Assembly (NCBI GenBank): GCA_019084405.1
Contig: JAHRFX010000044.1
Location: 1 to 6,306 of the forward strand
DNA: 6,306 nt
Direction of reading: 5' to 3'
DNA from: Methanobacterium sp.
Lineage (GTDB): Archaea; Methanobacteriota; Methanobacteria; Methanobacteriales; Methanobacteriaceae
Under the pieces are notes generated by a model. That model had not been told where the DNA came from and made no database searches. It saw nothing but the letters and a program-made list of their open reading frames with translations. The stretch's first letter is position 1. Each line of letters begins with the position of its first letter. The translations under genes were made by a program, and so were the position numbers. Shown in pieces: positions 1-6,096 of this stretch.

Positions 1-62
1 ACACCACATTTAATATTAAAATACCGATGACCTTTAATGAATTTGAAAGATTCCCTTAACAT
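1..62 (-). CDS. ABC-2 type transporter permease, N-terminal fragment (runs off the window)
   Basis: The minus strand reads MLRESFKFIKGHRYFNIKCG from an ATG at 62-60 and stays open to the window edge, so about 20 residues are seen. The ATG overlaps the stop of the upstream ATPase fragment as TAATG, the usual sign of translational coupling in ABC ATPase/permease pairs. A GAGGG ribosome binding site (CCCTC at 69-73 on plus) sits six bases before it. A short basic N-terminus followed by an 'F-K-F-I-K-x-H' stretch resembles the cytoplasmic start of ABC-2 family export permeases, whose membrane segments would lie beyond the window. The assignment rests mainly on the position behind an ABC ATPase C-terminus. 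Substrate unknown. Confidence 0.5.
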   Translation of the reverse strand, partial: MLRESFKFIKGHRYFNIKCG

Positions 63-140
63 TATTTACCCTCGCTACTAATTTTAGATCCTGTGAATTT
101 TATAAAAACATCCTCCAGGGTGGGATGTTCCAGTTCCACG
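62..140 (-). pseudogene. ABC transporter ATP-binding protein, C-terminal remnant cut by a CRISPR repeat
   Basis: The minus strand reads VELEHPTLEDVFIKFTGSK and then ISSEGK and a TAA at 64-62. The 'xxPTLEDVFxxxTG' ending is typical of ATPase subunits of ABC-2 exporters (the CcmA/DrrA-like group), where it closes the C-terminal domain after the nucleotide-binding core. Walker A, signature, Walker B and H-loop would lie upstream, that is to the right of 141, but the sequence there is a CRISPR repeat, so more than 90 percent of the gene is missing. The frame stays open through the repeat and spacer up to a stop at about 217-215, but that stretch has no ABC character. The gene was presumably intact before the CRISPR junction formed, or the junction is an assembly error. 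Confidence 0.65.
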
Positions 141-250
141 GTTACAATCCTTGTTTTACTGGAAAACCCTCTGCAACTTGATGATCTCGGACAAAGATAC
201 CAGGTTTCAAGATGTTACAATCCTTGTTTTACTGGAAAACCCTCTGCAAC
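141..250. CRISPR. CRISPR mini-array: two identical 37-bp repeats and one 36-bp spacer
   Basis: Repeats at 141-177 and 214-250 are identical, starting GTTACAATCCTTG and ending CCCTCTGCAAC. The spacer is 178-213. Each repeat has a small internal palindrome, GTTTT-ACTGG-AAAAC. The same repeat occurs at 6097-6278. The reverse complement ends in ATTGTAAC, close to the ATTGAAAC/ATTGCAAC 3' ends of many type I and III repeats, so the crRNA may be read from the minus strand; this is an inference. No further repeat copy lies one spacer length to either side (68-104 and 287-323 are unrelated). Both flanks are truncated genes, not a recognisable leader. No cas gene is in the window, so the type cannot be set. 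Confidence 0.9.
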
Positions 251-584
251 ATCCGGGCATCTTTGACGATTTGTTTTTGTTCCCCTGACACATAGAACAC
301 GTCCGGTTGGACTACAGTAATGTCAAGTAAGGTTACGTCTAACGGTGCGTTAAAGATTTCACCTTCGGGATCAACCTCCCAAAAGTAATCTTCTAAGATC
401 CGTTGAAGCCGACGGGAAACGCATTGGTGTATAACATTAGGAGATGGGTCTTTCATCAACATGCCTTCGAGAATCTCGAAACGAAAGCCTGGTTCATCCG
501 GCAGAGCCAGATAATCTTGATACGTGTACCTTTTCGAGGGGTCTGTTTTGTAATTAGCTGTCTTTTCCTGAACAGTTGAGCTGG
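251..584 (-). pseudogene. Uma2-family (PD-(D/E)XK) putative nuclease domain, truncated by a CRISPR repeat
   Basis: On the minus strand the frame reads TYQDYLALPDEPGFRFEILE, GMLMKDPSPNVIHQCVSRRL, then VTLLDITVVQPDVFYV and QKQIVKDAR. This is the classic N-terminal two thirds of a Uma2 (formerly DUF820) protein, an abundant restriction-endonuclease-like fold family of unclear role. The D in 'VVQPDVFYV' is the conserved first acidic position. The following part, which should carry the 'VVEVLSPS..K' E-x-K half of the active site, is absent: at 250 the gene runs straight into a CRISPR repeat, whose reverse complement adds MLQRVFQ and a stop. Upstream the frame is open to a stop at about 594 with no good start codon, because it is really the continuation of the HTH frame at 585-746 (see there). 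Catalytic activity is not expected. An internal ATG at 462 could give a 77-residue remnant. Confidence 0.75.
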
Positions 585-746
585 TTAGTGTTTAATTACA
601 TCAGCAAGCTTATAGCGGTATTGCCTGCTGCCCAGTTCAACATAGGGTATTTTATTCTCTCTTGTGTATCTCCAGATTGTCTCCACAGAAAGGTCTAATG
701 CTTCGGCCAGAACGTGGGCGGTTATTAGTTCCTTGTCTCCAGTCAT
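585..746 (-). CDS. excisionase/MerR-like helix-turn-helix protein (HTH part of a broken HTH-Uma2 gene)
   Basis: A 53-residue product with the HTH_17 pattern: LITAHVLAEALDLSVETIWR (helix-turn-helix, about residues 7-26), then 'ENKIPYVELGSRQYRY' wing and KLADVI. It should bind DNA. The ATG at 746 is chosen because GGAGGTGA (751-758 on plus, reverse complemented) lies just before it; a longer start at 803 lacks such a site and lies upstream of the promoter. The frame stops at TAA 587-585 after DVIKH. If one G is restored after the AAA (AAA-GCA-CTA-ACC), the reading continues as DVIKALTSSTVQEKTANYK into the Uma2 frame, so the original gene was most likely one HTH-Uma2 fusion and a one-base deletion near 590-592 now ends it early. 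The stand-alone HTH could still be made and fold. Confidence 0.7.
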   Translation of the reverse strand: MTGDKELITAHVLAEALDLSVETIWRYTRENKIPYVELGSRQYRYKLADVIKH

Positions 747-750
747 AATA

Positions 751-793
751 TCACCTCCGCCTCTATTATATATAACCCATAAACTAAAATCAA
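751..793 (-). promoter_or_regulatory. promoter and ribosome binding site of the HTH(-Uma2) gene
   Basis: On the minus strand TTGATT (AATCAA at 788-793) and a perfect TATAAT (ATTATA at 765-770) are exactly 17 bases apart, a good sigma-A pattern. GGAGGTGA at 758-751 is the ribosome binding site, so the 5' leader would be only about a dozen bases. Two direct copies of AATCAAC (788-794 and 798-804) overlap and precede the -35, and could be an operator, possibly for the HTH protein itself; that last point is speculation. Confidence 0.65.
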
Positions 794-860
794 CTGTAAT
801 CAACGAAAAAGTAGCTGAATGTAACTCGGGAATCGTATATATAATTTGTCTGGGCCATTG

Positions 861-893
861 TGGTATAATATCAGGTAATATATGAAAAGGAAG
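861..893 (+). promoter_or_regulatory. extended -10 promoter and ribosome binding site of the FAD dehydrogenase gene
   Basis: TGGTATAAT at 861-869 is an extended -10 (TG-N-TATAAT); no good -35 lies 16-18 bases upstream, which is acceptable for extended -10 promoters. Transcription would begin near 876. AAGGAAG at 887-893 is the ribosome binding site for the ATG at 900. It is divergent from the HTH promoter at 765-793. Confidence 0.6.
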
Positions 894-899
894 AAAAAG

Positions 900-2498
900 A
901 TGATTAGAGTGAATGAAGTCAAGCTCTCTGTTGATGAAGGTATTAGTGTTCTACGGAACAAAATAGCAAGAAAGCTGAGGTTAAACCCCGGCGAAATCAT
1001 CGACTATACTATTTTTAAGGAATCTATTGATGCCAGAAAAAATGAAATAAACTTTGTTTATATAGTCGATGTGTTTGTCCGGGACGAAGATAAAGTTTTA
1101 CGTAAAAATAAGACTCTGCAAAAAAGCCCTAATGTTCGTTATCATGAAGTCCAGGCTGGTGATGGCCGCTTATTACACCGGCCTGTGGTCATAGGTACCG
1201 GACCGGCTGGATTGTTTGCAGGGCTTATTTTAGCACAGAGAGGATATAAACCCATCTTGCTGGAGAGAGGGCAAGATGTGAACACAAGAACCAGCGATGT
1301 GGATGAGTTTTGGAAAAACGGGAAGCTAAACCCGGAATCTAATGTACAGTTTGGTGAAGGCGGGGCTGGCACCTTTTCCGACGGCAAGCTCACCACTCGG
1401 ACAAAGGATACGAAATCCAGAAAAGCATTGGAGGAGTTTGTATCTGCCGGAGCGCCAAAAGAAATATTATATGCATATAAGCCACATATCGGCACAGATA
1501 TTTTAAAAACTGTTGTTAAGAACATGAGACAGAGTATCATAAAACTTGGTGGTGAAGTGAAATTTGGCAGTAAAGTAACAGACGTCTTTATAGAAAATGG
1601 TGCTATCACGGGCATAGAAATAAACAAATCAGAAACGCTGAAAAGCACAGGCGATTGTTTTAGCCATCGGCCATAGTGCTCGGGATACATATGAAATGCT
1701 GTACGCAAGAGACGTTAAAATAAAACAAAAGCCTTTTTCCATCGGGGTCAGAGTTGAGCATCCCCAGGCTTTGATTAATAAATCTCAGTATAAACAACAG
1801 GTTGAGCATCCGCGGCTGGGAGCTGCCGACTATAGGTTAACATATCAAAGTAAGAATGGCAGGGGTGTTTACACGTTTTGCATGTGTCCAGGTGGTACAG
1901 TAGTGGCAGCCGCCTCAGAACATAACACAATAGTCACAAATGGTATGAGTGAATATGCAAGGGATAAAGATAACGCAAACAGTGCCTTACTTGTGCAAAT
2001 ACATGTCGGGGATTTTGAAAGTGGTCATCCCCTAGCGGGTGTGGAGTTCCAGCGAAAATGGGAAAAGGCTGCCTTTGAGCTGGGTGGCGGAGATTATTGC
2101 GCACCAGCCCAACTGGTCGAAGATTTTCTTTTAGACAAGTCTACAGAAAAACTCGGTGATGTGAAGCCATCATATGCGCCAGGGATAAATTAGCTGAATT
2201 GAAAAAATGCTTACCAGAATATGTGGTAGAATCTATGAGAGAAGCCATTTTGGAACTGGATAAAAAACTCAAAGGGTTTGCTTTGCCTCATGCTGTGATG
2301 ACAGGAGTAGAAACAGGGAGTTCTGCACCCATCAGAATTGAGAGGGAAAGTGAAACCATGGAGAGTGTAAATGTTGTGGGGCTTTATCCTATTGGCGAAG
2401 GCGGAGGCTATGCGGGGAGAATTATTTCAGCATCTGTTGATGGAATTAAAGCAGCAGAGAAGATAATTAGCAAATATAAGCCTTTTGTTTCCTTTTGA
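900..2498 (+). pseudogene. FAD-dependent dehydrogenase (COG2509 family), split by two one-base indels
   Basis: Three consecutive pieces in different frames together give about 532 residues, the normal length for this NAD(FAD)-utilising dehydrogenase family of unknown substrate. Order: a small N-terminal domain (about 1-90), the Rossmann FAD motif VVIGTGPAGLFAG (about 96-108) ending in an acidic LLERG, the family motif NVQFGEGGAGTFSDGKL (148-164), then RVEHPQALI and FCMCPGGTVVAAASE in the second piece, and VVGLYPIGEGGGYAG, the closing FAD contact, in the third. The first break is an extra A in the run at 1641-1644 (three A give LKAQAIVLAIGHSAR); the second is a missing A at 2187-2189 (four A give GIKLAELKKCLPEY). 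Reading then ends at TGA 2496-2498. The ATG at 900 is preferred over the in-frame ATG at 882, which would lie only about six bases from the predicted transcription start. As given, no complete protein can be made; sequencing error is a real alternative. Confidence 0.85.
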
Positions 2499-2551
2499 CG
2501 CAGGAGTAATCCACATGTTTATTAGAAACGGCCTAAATGGCGTAATATGAA

Positions 2552-2583
2552 AACCCCCCGCATGCATCAGAATGTGGGGGGTT
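2552..2583. terminator. rho-independent terminator between convergent genes
   Basis: AACCCCCCGCAT (2552-2563) pairs with ATGTGGGGGGTT (2572-2583) with one G-U pair and an 8-base loop. On the minus strand the stem is followed by a short T run (GGGGGGTTTT), 21 bases after the glnS stop, so it mainly ends glnS. On the plus strand, where it follows the FAD dehydrogenase by 53 bases, the T run is shorter, so it may work in both directions. Confidence 0.8.
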
Positions 2584-2604
2584 CCAGCTTCTATATTAGG
2601 GTAT

Positions 2605-4299
2605 CTACTTGTTCAGCTTGGCCCAGGAGTCCCTGAGGCCTACGATACGGGTATATATGATTTTGCCTTCATTGGCAGCTACAGGGTCAAGGTAGAAATA
2701 GCCCTTGCGCATAATCTGGAAGCGGCTACCGGCGGGAGCATCGGCTATGGCCGGTTCCACTGGAACATCGGTGAGGACAATTAAAGACTCGGGGTTAATG
2801 TTGGTGGTGAAGTCTCCGTCTTCTTCAGCGTAGGGATTTTCTTTGGTGAACAGGTTATCGTACAGGTGCACGGTGACTTTGGCGGCGTGCCGGGCTGACA
2901 CCCAGTGGATGACGCCTTTAACCTTCTTGCCGCTGGTATCTTCGCCGCTCTTGGTTTGGGGGTCGTAGGTGCAGCGCAGTTCGCTGATATTACCCTCAGA
3001 GTCTTTGATGACCTCTTCGCACAGTATCACATAGGCACCCTTCAACCGCACTTCTTGGCCTGGAGCAAGCCTGTGAAATTTCTTGGGTGGTTCCTCCATG
3101 AAGTCTTCTTGCTCAATGCAAATCTCCCGCCCAAAGGGAACCTGACGGTACCGGCACTCTCATCGCCGGGCATATTCTCCAGTTCCAACAGCTCGGTTTT
3201 ATCCTCGGGCCAGTTAGTTATCACTACTTTCAGAGGTTCCAGCACTGCCATCATCCGGGGGGCTTTTCCCCCAGGTCCTCCCGGATGCAGTGTTCGAACA
3301 TCGCTAGATCTACCGTGCCATCGGCACGGGCCACCCCGACCCGATCCTGGAAGTCGGTGATGGCAGCAGCAGTTACGCCCCGCCGGCGCAGACCGGCGAT
3401 GGTGGGCATTCTCGGGTCATCCCAGCCATGGACATGCCCTTCCTCTACCAGACGGCGTAATTTGCGCTTGCTCATGACGGTGTACGTCATATTTAACCGG
3501 GCAAATTCAGTCTGCCGGGAGCGGCACTTAATCACTTCCGGCATCAACTCCAGGGCATTTCTACTACCCAGTCATACAGTGGCCGATGATCGGTGTATTC
3601 GATGGAGCACAAGGAATGGGTAATCCCCTCCAGGGCGTCGGTGAATGAGTGGTCAAAGTCATACATCGGATAAATACACCACGTATCCCCGGTCCTGTGG
3701 TGATGGGCATGGAGAATCCGGTAGATTACAGGATCTCTCATGTTCAGGTTGCCCGAAGCCATGTCAATTTTGGCTCGTAGCACCCGGGTACCGTTGGGGA
3801 ATTCGCCGTGCCGCATTCGCGCAAAGAGGTCGAGATTTTTTTCTGCCGAACGGTTGCGATAGGGGCTTTCTTTACCTAGTTCGGTCAGGGTGTCCCTGTA
3901 TTCCCGCATCTCCTCCGGGCTTAGGTCGCAAATGTAAGCCCGTTCCGCTTTGATCAGGCGTAAAGCAAACTCATACTTGGTCACGAAGGAATCAGAGGTA
4001 AAGAACAGTCGGTCTTCCCAGTCGGCCCCCAGCCAGCGGATGTCTTCCAGGATTGAATCGACAAATTCTTGTTCTTCCTTGACCGGGTTGGTGTCATCGA
4101 AGCGCAGGTTGAACTTGCCGTTAAAGGTCTGGGCTAGGGTATAATTCAGAAGTATGGCCTTGGCATATCCAATGTGCAGGTAGCCGTTGGGTTCAGGAGG
4201 GAAACGGGTATGAACCAAGCCGTTATTTTGCCCTTCATCCAAATCTTTGCTGATGAGAGTGAGAAGAAAATTGGATTTATTTTCAGGTTCATTGGTCAT
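2605..4299 (-). pseudogene. glnS: glutaminyl-tRNA synthetase, split by three one-base deletions
   Basis: Four pieces in shifted frames together give about 565 residues, the normal size of GlnRS, the class I enzyme that charges tRNA-Gln in the cytoplasm. Seen in order: RFPPEPNGYLHIGYAKAI with the HIGH-type motif (42-45, here HIGY), LRFDDTNPVKEEQEFVDSI, the WCIYPMYDF and ALEGITHSLCSIEY active-site region, the KMSKS-type motif VMSKRKL (about 275-281), WDDPRMPTIAGLRRRGV, and the C-terminal anticodon-binding barrels from MMAVLEPLK to GLRDSWAKLNK. Breaks: AAA at 3558-3560 (plus TTT) needs a fourth A (VVENALELMPEV); the G run 3257-3262 needs a seventh base (EKPPRMMAVL); GG at 3147-3148 needs a third (GTRQVPFGREI). 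ATG at 4299 has GAGG (4309-4312) nine bases before it. Many Firmicutes make Gln-tRNA by GatCAB instead, so loss could be tolerated; sequencing error is equally possible. The gene is visibly richer in G+C than its neighbours. Confidence 0.9.
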
Positions 4300-4341
4300 G
4301 TGCTATCGCCTCTTTATTTTAGCGCTGATGGTGCTTGGTAA

Positions 4342-4395
4342 GATATTGGTAAAATACCCAATATCATTATAACAGACAAGTACCAGTAGGAACAA
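4342..4395 (-). promoter_or_regulatory. glnS promoter with a palindrome over the start site
   Basis: On the minus strand TTGTTC (GAACAA at 4390-4395) and a perfect TATAAT (ATTATA at 4366-4371) are 18 bases apart. Directly after the -10, GATATTGG (4342-4349) and CCAATATC (4358-4365) form an 8-bp inverted repeat with an 8-base centre, covering roughly +1 to +24. It could be a repressor operator or a small hairpin in the leader. No T-box sequence (AGGGUGGNACCGCG) is seen. Confidence 0.55.
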
Positions 4396-4472
4396 TTCCC
4401 TGAAATATTTGCGCTCATAGCGGTACATCGAACAGAGAAACCTTTGTTTCCCATATATTACAAGCAACACTT

Positions 4473-5255
4473 TTATAATTCAAGCTGATGCTCATGGTTG
4501 AAAAAAGTCTTATAGCCCAATTCCACAAAAATAATCACCGTCAATGAAACGCCACCGACAATACCGAGCATAATGGCAATTTGGTACTCGATGGCTGTAA
4601 AGGGGGAAACACCAGAGAGTATCTGACCGGTCATCAGGCCGGGCAGGAAAACAATACCCATGCCGACCATGGAATTTATGGTGGGAATAATCGCTGAATC
4701 AAAGGCGCTGTTGACAATATGTTTCGATGCGGCTTTAGGGGTAGCCCCCAACATCAGCGCGGCTTCCACTAGGTTCTTCTGTGTATTCATCCCGTCAACC
4801 AGCCTGCTCACACCGAGGGAAATGCCGGTCATGGAATTGCCGATAATCATCCCGGCAATGGGAATGAAATAGCGGGGTTCATACCATGGTGAGAGATTGA
4901 TGACCACCAGTATAAAATATATAAGGCTGGCCAGCGTTCCCGATGTCATGGAGAGTGCAATAACCTTCTTAATTTTCGGGGATAGCGGCGTTTTTACCTG
5001 TTTGATAATGTTTGAAACAGCAAACACCAACATAACAGCGATTGCCAGTATAACCAAGGCGGGATGCGGGTTCTCGAAAAGATAGACGAGGATATACCCG
5101 GTTAAAATGAGTTGCAGCGTCATGCGGATGGAGGCTATGACAATTTCCTTTTCTCGGTGAATACCTTTGATTCTTACAATGACCATCAGCAGTAAGACAA
5201 AGATATAGGCGGCTGCTAATTGCCAAATTTGCAGTTCTATAATCTGCCCCCCCAT
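4473..5255 (-). CDS. fetB: FetB-like ABC transporter permease (UPF0014/YbbM family)
   Basis: A 260-residue integral membrane protein, the normal family length, with about seven hydrophobic segments beginning at LAAAYIFVLLLMVIV. Family motifs are REKEIVIASIRMTLQLILTGY near the N-terminus, YFIPIAGMIIGNSMTGISL in the middle, LGATPKAAS, and PTINSMVGMGIVFLPGLMTG followed by GQILSGVSP and AIEYQI. In E. coli FetAB (YbbL-YbbM) is reported as an iron exporter that eases oxidative stress; the substrate here is inferred. The ATG at 5255 is chosen over an upstream in-frame ATG at 5279 because AAGGAG lies six bases before it, inside the end of the ATPase gene; the ATPase stop at 5257 leaves a one-base gap, so the genes are co-translated. 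A run of seven G directly follows the ATG. No clear terminator follows the gene. Confidence 0.88.
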   Translation of the reverse strand: MGGQIIELQIWQLAAAYIFVLLLMVIVRIKGIHREKEIVIASIRMTLQLILTGYILVYLFENPHPALVILAIAVMLVFAVSNIIKQVKTPLSPKIKKVIALSMTSGTLASLIYFILVVINLSPWYEPRYFIPIAGMIIGNSMTGISLGVSRLVDGMNTQKNLVEAALMLGATPKAASKHIVNSAFDSAIIPTINSMVGMGIVFLPGLMTGQILSGVSPFTAIEYQIAIMLGIVGGVSLTVIIFVELGYKTFFNHEHQLEL

Positions 5256-5256
5256 A

Positions 5257-5895
5257 TTAGACTCCTTCCTTGCCGACAACTCGGCCGTTTTTTATTTCAA
5301 TCATTACATCTGAAAATTCCCTGGCAACTTTTTTGGAGTGTGTCACCATAATTAATGTCTTGCCAGTTTCCCGGGTATGCCGTACAAGCTTTTCAATGAT
5401 TAACTGTTCTGTCTCGTCATCAAGGGCTGAAGACGGTTCATCCAGTAAAAACACATCGGGCTCCATGAGGATGACCCGGGCTAACGCCAGGCGCTGTTTT
5501 TCACCGCCAGATAGTGTTTCCGCGTTGCATGCCAACTCTTTTGACAGATGAACCATTTTTAATGACGCATATAATTTTTCATCATTAACAGGTGGTTTTT
5601 CCGTAAATGTAAAACCCAACAACAGATTGTCTTTGACACTGCCCGGAAATATGGCCGGCAGCTGTGACAGCATCACCACTTTCCGTCTTAGCAGGATTGA
5701 ATCGATTTCTAGCAATGAAGCTCCGTTAAAAAAAATTGTTCCTTCATCATTGCTGATCAGTTTGTTTAAAAGCCGTAAAAGCGTTGTTTTCCCGCTACCG
5801 CTTTCCCCAATAACGGATGTTATTTTGTTGGCTGGAAAGCAAAGGCTTTCAATAGTAAGAATGTCCCGGTATTTTACGCCTTCTAGGCAGTACAT
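5257..5895 (-). CDS. fetA: FetA-like ABC transporter ATP-binding protein
   Basis: A complete 212-residue ABC ATPase with every key motif: Walker A GESGSGKTT (30-38), Q-loop Q78 in MLSQLP, signature LSGGEKQRLALAR (128-140), Walker B VFLLDEP (148-154) with the catalytic E, D-loop SALD, and the H-loop histidine in MVTHSKK (186). The Q-loop context 'LSQLPAIFPGSVKDNLLLG' fits the FetA/YbbL type that works with UPF0014 permeases. It would sit on the cytoplasmic face and power the permease encoded next to it. The ATG at 5895 has GGGAGGA (5901-5907) about six bases upstream. No frameshift is seen, unlike the three genes to its left. The pairing with the permease is secure; iron as substrate is inferred from E. 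coli. Confidence 0.88.
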   Translation of the reverse strand: MYCLEGVKYRDILTIESLCFPANKITSVIGESGSGKTTLLRLLNKLISNDEGTIFFNGASLLEIDSILLRRKVVMLSQLPAIFPGSVKDNLLLGFTFTEKPPVNDEKLYASLKMVHLSKELACNAETLSGGEKQRLALARVILMEPDVFLLDEPSSALDDETEQLIIEKLVRHTRETGKTLIMVTHSKKVAREFSDVMIEIKNGRVVGKEGV

Positions 5896-6096
5896 ATTAT
5901 TCCTCCCATGCTAGTTACCGATTTCTCTGGTAATTTTATCATATGTATAGACTTAAATAAAGATAGATGAGAGAGCCTGCATCTCAGAAGAAGCAAACTC
6001 TCTCATTTATGTTCGTCTTGGTGACATAGAGATGCTACCTAAATTGGTAGCATCTCTATGTTAAAACTTTTGTTTCTAAACGTTAGTTTTTCATGC
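5896..6096. other. non-coding region between fetA and the right CRISPR cluster
   Basis: No credible gene on either strand. It contains a hairpin at 5967-6006 (ATGAGAGAG / CTCTCTCAT, 22-base loop) and a perfect 16-bp hairpin at 6024-6061. A weak minus-strand promoter for fetA may be TTTATT-N17-TAAAAT, ending near 5936. If transcription of fetA starts further right, both hairpins would lie in its leader. The 36 bases before the first right-hand repeat (6061-6096) have spacer length but no repeat precedes them. Confidence 0.6.
6024..6061. terminator. perfect 16-bp inverted repeat, possible terminator
   Basis: ACATAGAGATGCTACC (6024-6039) and its exact reverse complement (6046-6061) enclose the loop TAAATT. 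On the plus strand it is followed by TAAAACTTTTGTTT, a weak T-rich tail; on the minus strand there is no T run. The stem is longer and more perfect than most terminators, so a mobile-element end or a leader structure of fetA or of the CRISPR cluster is also possible. Confidence 0.45.

Noticed and set aside
251..286. A normal CRISPR spacer right of repeat 214-250
   Set aside because: The bases belong to a continuous Uma2 reading frame that extends over 300 bases, and no repeat follows at 287; a spacer origin is kept only as part of the recombination model.
585..594. Programmed -1 frameshift joining HTH and Uma2
   Set aside because: The Uma2 frame is at -1, but ATTAAACAC has no X-XXY-YYZ slippery heptamer, and the Uma2 part is truncated anyway; a plain deletion is simpler.
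882..899. ATG at 882 as start of the FAD dehydrogenase
   Set aside because: It has no ribosome binding site, lies about six bases from the predicted transcription start and would add only a lysine-rich MKRKKK; ATG at 900 has AAGGAAG at good spacing.
1142..1708. 188-codon open frame on the minus strand
   Set aside because: It lies opposite the FAD dehydrogenase, whose family motifs are clear; the product has no recognisable character.
2905..3360. 151-codon open frame on the plus strand
   Set aside because: It lies opposite glnS, which explains the sequence fully; open frames are expected opposite G+C-rich genes.
4420..4445. Terminator after fetB
   Set aside because: Only a 4-bp CGCT/AGCG hairpin without a T run is present.
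4300..4472. T-box or other riboswitch upstream of glnS
   Set aside because: No T-box core or tRNA-binding bulge is seen; only a promoter and a short palindrome can be supported.
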